A stretch of 64,000 nt of DNA from Methanobacterium_B sp963825335 (GTDB taxonomy: Archaea; Methanobacteriota; Methanobacteria; Methanobacteriales; Methanobacteriaceae). The stretch covers positions 2,232,001 through 2,296,000 of the forward strand of contig CAWGSP010000001.1 of assembly GCA_963825335.1 (NCBI GenBank). The letters run 5' to 3'. Made by a program: the position numbers and the translations under genes. The notes under the pieces were generated by a model. It saw nothing but the letters and a program-made list of their open reading frames with translations, did not search any database and was not told the origin of the DNA. This document shows positions 1 through 9,314 of the stretch, one piece after another (position 1 is the stretch's first letter; each line of letters begins with the position of its first letter).

Positions 1-120
1 CATCCCATAAATAAAAAATTATTAGATATTGGATTAGAAGTTCAAATTAGACAACTTAAGTGTTGATTGTGTTTATTACCCTAAATAAATCTTAAAAACA
101 TTTAAATAAGTTAATGATGG

Positions 121-132
121 TTTTATATATTT
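121..132 (+). promoter_or_regulatory. TATA box of the first gene
   Basis: An AT-only TTTTATATATTT element lies about 25-30 bases upstream of the ATG at 157, the usual archaeal TATA-to-start distance. No Shine-Dalgarno sequence precedes that ATG, so a leaderless or near-leaderless transcript is likely. The preceding 120 bases show no gene. Confidence 0.5.
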
Positions 133-156
133 TATAACAATTTGTATGGTTATAAT

Positions 157-882
157 ATGAAAAAAATGTTAATTATTGCAATAATACTAGGCATTATAGT
201 TATTATGATGCTATATTCCTATATTACAGTATCTAATGGACCTATAAATCCACTGGGAAGACTTTCTTTCGTAAAAATTGATAATCCAGATATGTATCCG
301 GGGTTACCACACTCTGAATTATTAGCAGAAGATGCATCAGAGAGAGGATCAGCTTGTGCTTTAATTGTTCATTTTAGTGATAGTTCCAACTATCATAGTT
401 ATGCACAGTCGGTCAATAATTCGAGCAATGATAGAAACAGTGTGTATATCATTGAAGTGTCTTATATAGACACCCAAGCCAATAATTCAGAAAATACTAG
501 TAAATTAAACCTGTTTGACTCGTTTAAAATGGATTTATTTGGTATTTCAGATGGTAGGTATAAATATTTCTCTGATGGAATAGTTTACAACAGTTATGAT
601 GAGTTAATGAACCATGTGAACACAGTAGCAAAGTCACACGGTCAAAATGGCCCCATACCAATGGTATGGTACGGTGGTGTGAGCAATGATAATCCTATTA
701 TCGACCAGGGATCGGGTTTCCCATTATATTTTCAAATATTAACCAGAACCTATGGAGTGATCCCTGCATATTTTTATACGATTAAAGGATTAATTTTCCC
801 ATATATCGACAGTCCCTATCGGAATTATGAGTTATTTAACACGTTAAAACTACAAAAATCATACGATACAAACGAATTCTAG
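157..882 (+). CDS. membrane-anchored extracytoplasmic protein, paralogue of the gene at 14174-14956
   Basis: A 241-residue protein of unknown function. One hydrophobic N-terminal helix (about residues 4-25) works as a signal anchor and is followed by a polar, presumably extracytoplasmic domain. It shares long near-identical stretches with the protein at 14174-14956: VSNGPI.PLGR right after the helix, NPDMYPG, the DSFK segment, GQ.GPIPM, GFPLYFQILT and PYRNYEL near the end. It lacks the roughly 20-residue Asn/Tyr-rich tail of the paralogue. I chose the ATG at 157 over a TTG at 142 because the lysine-rich MKKM start directly precedes the helix and the paralogue begins the same way. It is not a family I recognise by name. 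Confidence 0.8.
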   Translation: MKKMLIIAIILGIIVIMMLYSYITVSNGPINPLGRLSFVKIDNPDMYPGLPHSELLAEDASERGSACALIVHFSDSSNYHSYAQSVNNSSNDRNSVYIIEVSYIDTQANNSENTSKLNLFDSFKMDLFGISDGRYKYFSDGIVYNSYDELMNHVNTVAKSHGQNGPIPMVWYGGVSNDNPIIDQGSGFPLYFQILTRTYGVIPAYFYTIKGLIFPYIDSPYRNYELFNTLKLQKSYDTNEF

Positions 883-1036
883 AATTGTAATAAACATTAA
901 CTTCAGATATTCTACATATAACACAAATAAAACGGAAATTAGGAATCTAAATTGCATTAAAACAAACTTCCAGTCGAGTTAGATCGAAATTATGTAACAA
1001 GATTTTGATAACATGGACAAATTCTAAACTGATAAA

Positions 1037-2038
1037 ATGACGATCAAAAACGTATTGACTTACATTATTTTATTAATAATATTTGTGTCTGGAGTTTACG
1101 TTGTCAGTAATTTGATTACAAATTATTTATCTCTAGAATCAGCTGATCCTACAGTTTATATAGAAAATGGAGTTTCTGGTACAGTAAACATTACCGATCC
1201 TTATCTAAAAAAAACAGAATCAATTAACATCAATTATTATTCACTTGATTCTGGTTCAGGAGCAATTGTATCCAAGAATGGGTATATTATAACGGCATTT
1301 CATGTCGTTGGTGATCCTCAAGCAGTGAACAACAATAATACACTCATAAAAATGGATGCTGGTAATATAGATCCATATCTAGAGCAAGCTGCAGTTTCAG
1401 AATATTTATCCGACTACAACCCTAATTTAGGTAGCGAATTAGTTAATAATGGAACCGTTATAAATCTAAGCAATTTAAATGGTAACGTAAATTTATTTAC
1501 CCAACAGTTGGTTCAGAAAAATTTAATCCACGTAACATCAGATGAACAAGAGATCAAAGTATATATTAGAACCCCAGAACGAATAGCTTCTCAGAACGCT
1601 CAGTTAATAGATGTTGGAAACTCTGCGAGTGATGAGGATATTGCCCTTCTAAAAATTAACACTTCTGATGATCTACCGGCACTAAACATCAGTTCACAAT
1701 CACCAACAACCGGTGAATATATTCGTATATTCGGATTTCCGGATAACAGTATACTAACCCAATCAGAAAACCCATCTATTTCGAAAGGAACCTTGACAGG
1801 TGCTGTACCCAATCAATTTGGGACCATCTATTACCAGACAACAGCAATCGCAGCCCCAGGAGATAGTGGAGGTCCTGTGTTAAATTCTAAAAATTCGGTG
1901 ATAGGAATCACAATATTCAAATCAGAATTAATATCACCAATTACACAACAAGTAGAATCACAATTCACATTATTCTTGTCATCCAATTATATTATCCAGA
2001 TCTGCAAGAAGAATCACGTACCAATAAACATTGTTTAA
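1037..2038 (+). CDS. membrane-anchored trypsin-like (Deg/HtrA-type) serine protease
   Basis: A 333-residue S1-fold protease. Residues 7-30 form one N-terminal transmembrane helix, so the catalytic domain should lie outside the cell. The catalytic triad reads as His89 in TAFHVVG, Asp201 in DEDIALLKI and Ser277 in APGDSGGPV, with the usual glycine before the serine forming the oxyanion hole. An insertion of about 70 residues (95-165) between His and the Asp strand is longer than in DegP. No PDZ domain follows: the protein ends soon after the barrel, unlike classical HtrA. It stands alone; the next gene converges on it. Likely substrates are misfolded or surface proteins, but specificity cannot be read from the sequence. 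Confidence 0.85.
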   Translation: MTIKNVLTYIILLIIFVSGVYVVSNLITNYLSLESADPTVYIENGVSGTVNITDPYLKKTESININYYSLDSGSGAIVSKNGYIITAFHVVGDPQAVNNNNTLIKMDAGNIDPYLEQAAVSEYLSDYNPNLGSELVNNGTVINLSNLNGNVNLFTQQLVQKNLIHVTSDEQEIKVYIRTPERIASQNAQLIDVGNSASDEDIALLKINTSDDLPALNISSQSPTTGEYIRIFGFPDNSILTQSENPSISKGTLTGAVPNQFGTIYYQTTAIAAPGDSGGPVLNSKNSVIGITIFKSELISPITQQVESQFTLFLSSNYIIQICKKNHVPINIV

Positions 2039-2054
2039 ATAAATGACGGATAAA

Positions 2055-2065
2055 TTTTTTTTTTT
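2055..2065 (+). terminator. poly-T archaeal terminator after the protease
   Basis: Eleven consecutive T residues begin 16 bases after the protease stop codon. Archaeal RNA polymerase terminates at such U-tracts without needing a hairpin. Confidence 0.55.
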
Positions 2066-2191
2066 GGTGTTAATAGAAACAACCAAAATATTGGTACTGT
2101 CTATCCTAACAATCCCAAAATCTATCTTGAAAATAAATTTCTATTTTTGTTACGAAACACTTGATAAAAAAAAATAATTCGGGTTGGTATA

Positions 2192-3319
2192 TTAAATACC
2201 TAACAGGTTCTGTACAGTTATAAGCAATTCTTCATTTTCATTTTTACCGTTACCATAAACAACCGATACAGTTACTATATGATTTTCTTGGGATACATTG
2301 GATTTCATGATCCGATTATCCTCTCCTGAAATATCGAGTTTATAAATAGACTTATCTGGAATAAACCGTGTGAAAGGTTTAATAATCCTTCCAGTTGATT
2401 GATCTGTGATCTTGTATTCACCCACAACGGTGGTCAACAGATCATCAGATATCGGGTTATTATTCTGGTCTATAAAATTAACAGCAATGACCCTGCTCGA
2501 TTTTTCTGGTATTACTTCATGTTTAGATACTAGGTTTAACTCCAAGTTTATCTGGGTGAAGGAGTAGTCTTCGGATGGAAAACCTAAACCAAATGGTATC
2601 CATGGAGATGCGTATAAACTGTAATTCACACCTATGATGTTGATGACAGTTGATATTTCGTTATAAATTTCCGATATTTTTCTTGGTGTTAACTTTACAG
2701 CCGAATCATATGTCAGTAAATCCACAACCATATCTGTATCATCTATCAGTTTTAGAACTTTTTTGATTGCATTGGAAATTGATGTGCCGGTAGTGTTTGT
2801 GGAAAATATCTTCGGCATAACAAAATCTAATTCAGCAGATGTTAAGGGTAGTGTGGGAGATGTCCAATTTAATGATGCTGACAATTTTTTCGAAGGATCA
2901 TAGTCATGAACAGCTGATGCTATCTGTTTTGCAAAATCAGCTAATATAGTAGATTGTTGCACCCCATCATAACCACTCCACTGTTGCCATTCGAAATCAT
3001 ACAATGATATGCCATCAATATCAGGTATATCGGTTAATAATTGGATTATAGCGTCTTGTAGTTTTTTTCGATGGGCATTATTAGATGGGTCAACTAAAGA
3101 TGCTTGGTCTGATGCTAAAAATGCATTTTCAGCTATATGCAACGATAGGTTTGTACCCCCCATGGCATTGATCAATCTGTTGATATTGTGGTTACAAGTC
3201 GTGTAATTATTCAACAAAAAATTATCAACATAAAATATGTGAGTTAATCCCCTGTTTTCCAACTCATCAAAATCTGGATAGGGATAACCTTCAACAATAT
3301 ATAATCCTTTGATGGTCAT
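2192..3319 (-). CDS. GH18-like TIM-barrel protein with C-terminal beta domain
   Basis: A 375-residue protein without signal peptide or membrane segment. The N-terminal 250 residues look like a (beta/alpha)8 barrel. Strand 4 reads DGISLYDFEW (residues 102-111), close to the DGxDxDxE catalytic strand of family 18 glycoside hydrolases with Glu110 as candidate acid, but with one extra residue, so activity is uncertain. A C-terminal beta-rich module (about 270-375) starts with VNFIDQNNNPI and resembles an Ig- or carbohydrate-binding-like fold. The start is backed by an AGGGGGAT Shine-Dalgarno about 9 bases upstream. It is single-gene and convergent with the protease. It could be a chitinase-like enzyme, a cell-wall (pseudomurein) glycan hydrolase or an inactive binding protein. 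Confidence 0.55.
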   Translation of the reverse strand: MTIKGLYIVEGYPYPDFDELENRGLTHIFYVDNFLLNNYTTCNHNINRLINAMGGTNLSLHIAENAFLASDQASLVDPSNNAHRKKLQDAIIQLLTDIPDIDGISLYDFEWQQWSGYDGVQQSTILADFAKQIASAVHDYDPSKKLSASLNWTSPTLPLTSAELDFVMPKIFSTNTTGTSISNAIKKVLKLIDDTDMVVDLLTYDSAVKLTPRKISEIYNEISTVINIIGVNYSLYASPWIPFGLGFPSEDYSFTQINLELNLVSKHEVIPEKSSRVIAVNFIDQNNNPISDDLLTTVVGEYKITDQSTGRIIKPFTRFIPDKSIYKLDISGEDNRIMKSNVSQENHIVTVSVVYGNGKNENEELLITVQNLLGI

Positions 3320-3736
3320 TTTCTTGATATCCCCCTAAGTGCTCCTGAAATATTAATAAATGAAGTCTATTAATCCACTATTATTTTCTGGAGATTATTA
3401 TCCAATTCAACATAATACATCATTTATAATTAGATTACTTAATAATATTTATTTCTAAATATATAATCTAAACCATTCGAAATAATTTTTATAAATACGT
3501 GCATCCTGTACATATAAGAATATAATTCAGATCAACATTAGTTCGATATTATCGTAATTAATTGAGATAAATTGTTTTATACAGCCGAATATGGCTGTAA
3601 AATTAAATCATTGCATATATACGATTATTTAGATATTATAATCACAGAATAACTATTCTAAAACTTATCCAAAAAAAAGCTAAATAATAAAAAATATGAT
3701 TCATGGAGATAGGATACTGTTTTGATGTAAATTGGT
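3320..3736. other. intergenic region upstream of the GH18-like gene
   Basis: 417 bases between two minus-strand genes. I see no convincing gene, only AT-rich DNA that should hold the promoter of the gene ending at 2192. The short plus-strand frame over 3703-3924 is the antisense of DedA. Confidence 0.5.
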
Positions 3737-4333
3737 TTACCAGTTCAGTTTGTGTTTGTGTTTATAGATTATGTATAAAAGTACGGCAACAACACCAATT
3801 AATACTAATATCGTCCCAGTGTGGATGTAGCCAGTTAATATGTGGATATGTGGACCTAATTTGTACCCAGAATATACCAAAACAAAAGCAAATGGCAGTG
3901 AACCAACAAATGTGTATAATATGAACTTTTTAAGGTTCATTCCTGCAATACCTGCAGGTAATGATATGAATCTTCCCATTAATGGTAAAAATTTACAGAT
4001 CAACACTGCTTCAGGACCATATTTATCAAACCATTTATCTGCTTCATCAAGGCTTTGGTGGTCGATAAAAACATACCTCCCATACTTTTCAAGTAATGGT
4101 CTTCCACCTTTGTATGCAATAAAATACACTACAAATGATCCTAGAACATCACTTGCTGCTGCAACTAAAGTTACTCCCACTAGGTTCATTTTTCCATGAA
4201 AAACAGCAACACCTGCTAACGGAAGTATGACTTCACTAGGCAGAAAAACTGTTCCAATAAAAACTCCAACATAACCAAGGGCACCTATCATGTTAAGGGC
4301 CAAATTGCTAAATTGTTCAATGTTAACAAACAT
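3737..4333 (-). CDS. DedA family (VTT/SNARE-associated) membrane protein
   Basis: A 198-residue multi-spanning membrane protein. It carries the DedA signature: an acidic re-entrant loop with FLPSEVILPLAG near residue 30, then GRFISLPAGIAGMNLKKF (about residues 120-137) and a glycine-rich final segment. Length fits the family (about 200). DedA proteins act at the inner membrane in proton-motive-force maintenance or lipid (undecaprenyl-phosphate-like carrier) recycling; which applies here cannot be told. A GAGG Shine-Dalgarno precedes the ATG at a rather long 11 bases. Directly upstream lies an NRAMP remnant, so the gene now stands alone. Confidence 0.88.
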   Translation of the reverse strand: MFVNIEQFSNLALNMIGALGYVGVFIGTVFLPSEVILPLAGVAVFHGKMNLVGVTLVAAASDVLGSFVVYFIAYKGGRPLLEKYGRYVFIDHQSLDEADKWFDKYGPEAVLICKFLPLMGRFISLPAGIAGMNLKKFILYTFVGSLPFAFVLVYSGYKLGPHIHILTGYIHTGTILVLIGVVAVLLYIIYKHKHKLNW

Positions 4334-4393
4334 AAAAATGTTTTCCTCTAAAATATTATAAAAAAATCTTATTATGTATTATTATTCCTTATA

Positions 4394-4602
4394 TTAAATA
4401 TTTGTTATTAAAAGTGCGATGCTCAGTGCTATAACTATAATCACCGTTGCCCATGAAATATAGTTGGCTAGTCTACCGTTAACATATTTTCCCATGATAT
4501 CCTTGTCATTTATTATTACAAGCATTAATATTAGGAATAATGGTAAAACAAAACCAATTGCGAATTGTGATAATACAAAATAGCTAATAATGGTATAGTT
4601 GG
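4394..4602 (-). pseudogene. C-terminal remnant of an NRAMP (Mn2+/Fe2+) transporter
   Basis: The last 65 or so codons read LSQFAIGFVLPLFLILMLVI, then NDKDIMGKYVN and a final helix SWATVIIVIALSIALLI. This is the exact layout of the last two transmembrane helices and the loop of NRAMP/MntH transporters. Upstream of about 4602 the frame turns into sequence without NRAMP character, and the first nine or so helices (including the DPGN metal-binding helix) are absent. It is therefore a truncated, presumably dead gene. The translated frame can be extended to 4720 but that part looks like noise. Confidence 0.7.
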
Positions 4603-4746
4603 TATAATCATGATTATCATGACCGATATTATCAGTCCCATGTACAGTCCATGGAATATAGGTGCTTTTAAAAAATCTTAAAAATATCTTAAGATATATG
4701 CATATTTTATTCTCTGGCAAAGCATATGTTATATGCTGTTCAAATC

Positions 4747-5335
4747 TTATTCATATGCATTCATGTCTTCCATTGGATAGATATGAACCTTGGCGATTGT
4801 GACAACTTCAACATCCCTGAATATAGGTTTTTCCACCCTAATATGATAGTTTATGTGTTGATCAAGGATTCAAACTATTATTTATAAGAATATGTAATTT
4901 AGACGAACCAAAAAGACCCGTATATTTAATCATGATTTTCATGAGCACCAGAACCCATCAACTGATAGAACTGCAGATATTATTTTATTGATAGTTGTTC
5001 TGCTGGTACTTTACACATGAACTTGTTTATGTTGTCCCTAAAGAAATCGATTGCTGTCTTTTTACCAGTACATCTATTCCCAATGCAACAATGGATCAAT
5101 TATTGAGAATCCCATTCTAGCTCTTTTTCTAGTTTAGATATTGTAATATCCTCTATCTTTGAATTCTTATTACATTATTCTGATACACAAAAACTTCATT
5201 TAAACTGGCATAACTCCTACGGTAAATGAATATATAACCTACTTTGAACCCGGATCCCGTAGTGTGATATCGAGTATATTGATCCTACCGATGTTTGGTA
5301 TGATATTCCAAAGACCAATATATCTTAATTCTTAA
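4747..5335 (-). pseudogene. unassigned degenerate coding fragments
   Basis: On the minus strand several protein-like stretches are broken by stops and frame changes. In order of reading they include INILDITLRDPGSK, then KIEDITISKLEKELEWDSQ followed by a stop, TGKKTAIDFFRDNINKFMCK, LMGSGAHENHD, and a C-terminal tail KPIFRDVEVVTIAKVHIYP. They may derive from one or two genes. I could not name the family. Together with the NRAMP tail they make 4.4-5.4 kb a gene graveyard. Confidence 0.4.
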
Positions 5336-5786
5336 AGTCCGATAAATTCTAGAGATTGTTATATAATTGGTTTCCAAAAATTTCTTTATTTCAGATCATG
5401 AAATCCTCAAATATCAGCACATTCCAGACTACATTTTACCAAGTCTCACGTATATTATATAATAAATTCCTTCAATTCTGCCACCAACAGTACAGTACCC
5501 AAACATCCTGATCAGAATGTATTGATATTTGAAAAATGTTTTGTTTGTGCTGACATGAAATCGTTTATTATTGTTGAACCAAATCAGTGTTTTACTAATT
5601 ATTCCAACTATTTTTTTAAAATAACAAATCAATTAATCCTAAAAGTTTAATAATATACAAGATAGAGATTAACAATCGTAATACACAGTTTTGATATTAA
5701 TTTATAAAAAAATATTCAAACCCAAAATAATATAATCCAAGTTTTATAGTAACGATCATCGAGAAATGTCAAAGGAGAGTTTAATA

Positions 5787-7433
5787 ATGGTAACTATGGA
5801 TAAGCTGGATGAAGAGACCAAAAATAATATAGCCAACGCATTATGGATGCGAAACTTTGATGCAAATGAAATTTCTGATGAACTTGTAAAAATATTTGCG
5901 AGTGAAAAAAATAGCAACAAAAGCTTTGGAAAGAGAATGCAGTATTTTCTACGGGAAAAATTAAGAAATCCCGATTCATATACTCCTAGTTACAAAAAGG
6001 TCTACGAAACACTGATCAAACATTCATCATCTCTTTCACCACACCAGGCATATGCTATGACATTCTTTTTAGGCATGGATAGTTCGAAAGGTTATAAACC
6101 CATACCCAGAAAGGCCGATTTCAAAATACCCCAAGACGACGCACCCCAATGGGATTATCAGCTGGGATGGCATTTCATTGTGGGCAGTTGTAAAGGCGAT
6201 AATGGTAAGGAATACGGTGTTCAATTCATGTTCTGGCAGTACTCACTACTCCCACCCAAGACAGCCAAAAATCTTGGATTAACAGACATCGAAAACCAGA
6301 TAATAGAACTGCATCTAGCCGTAAGCGAAGCCGGAGGCAAACATTACCGTTCAAAACCCGTAATAATTGCAGGTACAACTGGACTAATAAATTTTGCCAA
6401 TAACCCCTTCCACTACACAATGGGAAAAAATAAGATAAGAGCGTTGAAAGAAGACAGTACTTTTCCCATGCAAATTAAGGGTTGGGGCATAGATTTAGAT
6501 CCAGATTCACCATCAGAAATTGAAGTAGACATAACACTTAAACAAACCAAAGAATATCTACTCCAGGGCAAAAATGGGTGTGATCCCTGCTGCGGCGGAG
6601 TTGGAACCCTATATTATTCCGTTCCCAATCTCAGGGTTGATCCAGAACATAGCATGATCAAGATCAATAAAGAAGAAATTACCCTATCTGAAGGTAAATT
6701 CTGGTACGACCACCAGTGGTGTAACGGAATGCTGCCTGGAGGCAATCCAAGGGTGAAGGTATTGAGAGTCGCTAACAATATGAATAAAAAGGCCGCAGGC
6801 GGATGGGACTGGTTCATGGCCCAATTTGCTGGCGATAGAGAATTAACAATGGCATCTATACATTCAAGTGAATCAACACAATATCTTAAACAAAGCGGGC
6901 CAACTCCTCCCGGTGTGATGGACGCCGAAGTTTCGGGAAAATATGTAGATGAAAAAAACAACTCTAAAAATGTTAAAGGAAAATTAAAGATTATTGAATG
7001 GATAAAAAGTATTAAGTCACAGGATCCAAATCTGTATCCAATGACCAACACATGGTATCCTCAAAAATGGGAATTCAACTTCCACGATGATGTTCCCGAA
7101 GATATCAGAAATTTTGTCATGGAACCCATAGTCAGTGGTGGTCAATCAGGATTTTTTGCCAATGGATTACAATACTCTGAAGGTGCTGTATACCTAAACG
7201 ACAGTGAAGGCAATTTAATTGGTCGCGGATTTGCAGAATCAACTGGATATGCTGACCCAATACTAAACAGACTTAAACTGGCAGGACTACCAGCAACTGA
7301 AGAATTTTATGACAAAATCGAAATACCCGAACCATCATCGTATCTAAAGTTAATCAGTGCGTTGTACATATTATACCCCCCAAACAAGTCTAAACTCAAA
7401 AAGTTACTGACCTACTGTGTTGACACCCAATAA
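5787..7433 (+). CDS. AttH/CrtC-family (hydroxyneurosporene synthase-like) protein
   Basis: A 548-residue protein. The family signature is in the middle: CDPCCGGVGTLYYSVPNLRV followed about 20 residues later by GKFWYDHQW, the GxxYYS...FDHQW pattern of the AttH/CrtC lipocalin-like double-domain family (carotenoid 1,2-hydratase and 'predicted secreted hydrolase'). An N-terminal helical segment of about 85 residues precedes it. No signal peptide is visible, so it is probably cytoplasmic. I moved the start to the ATG at 5787 because a GGAG at 5774-5777 sits 9 bases before it; the in-frame ATG at 5766 lies upstream of that site. The substrate is unknown; hydration of an isoprenoid double bond is only an analogy. 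Two adjacent cysteines (DPCCGG) are unusual. Confidence 0.75.
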   Translation: MVTMDKLDEETKNNIANALWMRNFDANEISDELVKIFASEKNSNKSFGKRMQYFLREKLRNPDSYTPSYKKVYETLIKHSSSLSPHQAYAMTFFLGMDSSKGYKPIPRKADFKIPQDDAPQWDYQLGWHFIVGSCKGDNGKEYGVQFMFWQYSLLPPKTAKNLGLTDIENQIIELHLAVSEAGGKHYRSKPVIIAGTTGLINFANNPFHYTMGKNKIRALKEDSTFPMQIKGWGIDLDPDSPSEIEVDITLKQTKEYLLQGKNGCDPCCGGVGTLYYSVPNLRVDPEHSMIKINKEEITLSEGKFWYDHQWCNGMLPGGNPRVKVLRVANNMNKKAAGGWDWFMAQFAGDRELTMASIHSSESTQYLKQSGPTPPGVMDAEVSGKYVDEKNNSKNVKGKLKIIEWIKSIKSQDPNLYPMTNTWYPQKWEFNFHDDVPEDIRNFVMEPIVSGGQSGFFANGLQYSEGAVYLNDSEGNLIGRGFAESTGYADPILNRLKLAGLPATEEFYDKIEIPEPSSYLKLISALYILYPPNKSKLKKLLTYCVDTQ

Positions 7434-7694
7434 AACGATTCACTAGGAGAATTCGACCAATAAATCTTCTATTATAAATTGTTTAGATTATCCAGACCGG
7501 CCCTTTGACTCGTAATCCAAGATTCAGCAGCCGTTGATTCGATCTTTTGGATACAACGATAAGATTTCTGTTCAACAAAATAATTACTAATTAAACTATA
7601 GCAAGGGAAACATTATTGGTCAAATATAATACCGATAAGGCGTTATATATGAATTAGATTTGTTATTGATAAAAAAATTTAGGAATCTCTAAAA

Positions 7695-8720
7695 ATGTTT
7701 GTTGTATTCGAAATAGTGAGGAACAATTTTCCGAAACTTATTAATCGACCATTTACACGCATTATGCTTCTTGCAGTGACCATTATTATTTATGGTACTG
7801 TTGGATTTCATCTCATCGAAAACCATAGCTGGACTATTTCTCTTTACTGGACATTTGTGACAATTGGAACGGTTGGTTATGGTGATTATGTCCCAAAAAC
7901 TCCTTTGGGTATGTATTTTACCATTTCGCTTATAGTTATGGGAATTGGAACCTTTGCTGTTGCTATTGAAACCATTGTTGAGCTGATAACAAAAGAACAA
8001 CACATGAAAATATTGGGGTTGATCAAAGTGAAAAAATCTAAACACGTTGTAATTTGCGGTTGGACAGAAAGTACCGTGGAATGTATAAAGGAAATTGGAG
8101 ATGACAGTGAAATATTTGTTCTGGACGAAGATGAAGGTGTTCGTAAGAATGCCCTAAAAAATGGTATTAACTATGTTCACGGCGATCCAACCCGTTCTAC
8201 CGACCTTAGAAAAGCCAATGTCATGGGTGCTAAGGCCATAATAGTAGCATTAGAATCAGATTCCCATACCATACACTGTATACTAGGCATAAGGGAAATT
8301 GATAAAACTGTTAAAATAATTGCAGAGGCACAGCGCTATGAGAACATAGAGCAAATAAAATTGGCTGGTGCAAATCAAGTAATATCCCCATTTGTTATAT
8401 CAGGACGTTTAATGTGCAAAAGTATTGGTGGGGGTTATGAAGCCTTGTTTGTACAAGATGTTCTTGCAGAACACAAAGAGCAGGAATTGAGAGAGGTAAC
8501 AATTACCAAAGAGAATTACATGATAGGTAAAACAATAGAAGAAGCTCAACTGCACAAACAGACTGGAGTAGTACTCGTTGGCATCGGCAAAAATGGAAAA
8601 TTGACAATAGACCCACCAAAAACCTTAAAAATAGAAGAAGGTGATGTGCTTCTGGGTATCGGTGAACCAGATGAATTTAAAAAATTAGAAAATACCAATG
8701 ACTTGGATGAAGTGGCATAA
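7695..8720 (+). CDS. mthK: MthK-type RCK-gated potassium channel
   Basis: A 341-residue K+ channel that aligns end to end, almost without gaps, with MthK of Methanothermobacter (336 residues). Two transmembrane helices (about 21-40 and 73-93) flank the pore helix YWTFVTI and selectivity filter TVGYGD (residues 59-64). An RCK N-lobe follows from about 114 (HVVICGWTES) and a TrkA-C lobe ends the protein. Relative to MthK, the Ca2+ ligand Asp184 is Ala185 here and Glu212 is Gln213; only Glu210 is kept (Glu211), after a one-residue insertion near 136. MthK's internal start Met107 is Leu. Single gene, preceded by an AGGA Shine-Dalgarno and followed by a T-tract. Confidence 0.95.
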   Translation: MFVVFEIVRNNFPKLINRPFTRIMLLAVTIIIYGTVGFHLIENHSWTISLYWTFVTIGTVGYGDYVPKTPLGMYFTISLIVMGIGTFAVAIETIVELITKEQHMKILGLIKVKKSKHVVICGWTESTVECIKEIGDDSEIFVLDEDEGVRKNALKNGINYVHGDPTRSTDLRKANVMGAKAIIVALESDSHTIHCILGIREIDKTVKIIAEAQRYENIEQIKLAGANQVISPFVISGRLMCKSIGGGYEALFVQDVLAEHKEQELREVTITKENYMIGKTIEEAQLHKQTGVVLVGIGKNGKLTIDPPKTLKIEEGDVLLGIGEPDEFKKLENTNDLDEVA

Positions 8721-8767
8721 AACCATATAAAATTAGGATAAATAGGGATAAAATACGGAAATTTAAA

Positions 8768-8776
8768 ATTAATAAT
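8768..8776 (+). terminator. poly-T terminator after the potassium channel
   Basis: A run of nine T residues about 48 bases after the channel stop codon, in a region without genes; consistent with an archaeal U-tract terminator. Confidence 0.45.
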
Positions 8777-8978
8777 ATTTTTTTTTATGAAATGTATTGA
8801 TAGTATAGTTTGTGATATGAAACTACGTAGATGATTTTATCCTAATTCATGATTATTTTACTTATTTATATGCTGTTAAAACCTGGTGATATATGAAAAA
8901 ATTGTAATTAATAATCCAAACAACATCCAGAACAATATTACAATTGTTTATTAGATGTTGGTAGGATTAATAAAAAAT

Positions 8979-9314
8979 TTAACCATCTGCTGATACTATA
9001 ATACCGTTAGTTGCGTCTATATTTACTTCTGGATAGGGTGTGCTTCCAACAGGATTGGAACTGTTGAAGTAAACAACGTAATACGGGTGGGATGTATTTT
9101 TTATAAGTGTTACACCTTCAATACTCGCCCCATCATTTTTTGAATTTGTGAAGTTTTGTGCAATACTTGTTGCTTGTTCAGAAGATATTAATACTGGTGT
9201 TGTATTGACTGCATTTGTCGGGTTATTGTTGTTTCCTATCGATACTATTTCCAAACCAACAAAGGCTAGCACTACTATACATAGGATTACAACTGTTTTA
9301 ATAATATTTTTCAT
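8979..9314 (-). CDS. small exported protein with PepSY-like domain
   Basis: A 111-residue protein. Residues 5-27 form a hydrophobic signal anchor, followed by an Asn/Thr linker. The rest resembles a PepSY domain: a helix starting ISSEQATSIAQNF, strands ending in YYVVYFN, and a closing EVNIDATNGIIVSADG hairpin. PepSY domains are often inhibitory or peptidase-binding modules outside the membrane. A GAGGAAAA Shine-Dalgarno precedes the ATG. Single gene. Confidence 0.65.
   Translation of the reverse strand: MKNIIKTVVILCIVVLAFVGLEIVSIGNNNNPTNAVNTTPVLISSEQATSIAQNFTNSKNDGASIEGVTLIKNTSHPYYVVYFNSSNPVGSTPYPEVNIDATNGIIVSADG

Noticed and set aside
5429..5632. Minus-strand frame of 67 codons
   Set aside because: No ribosome site, no family, composition like non-coding AT-rich DNA; left as unsupported.
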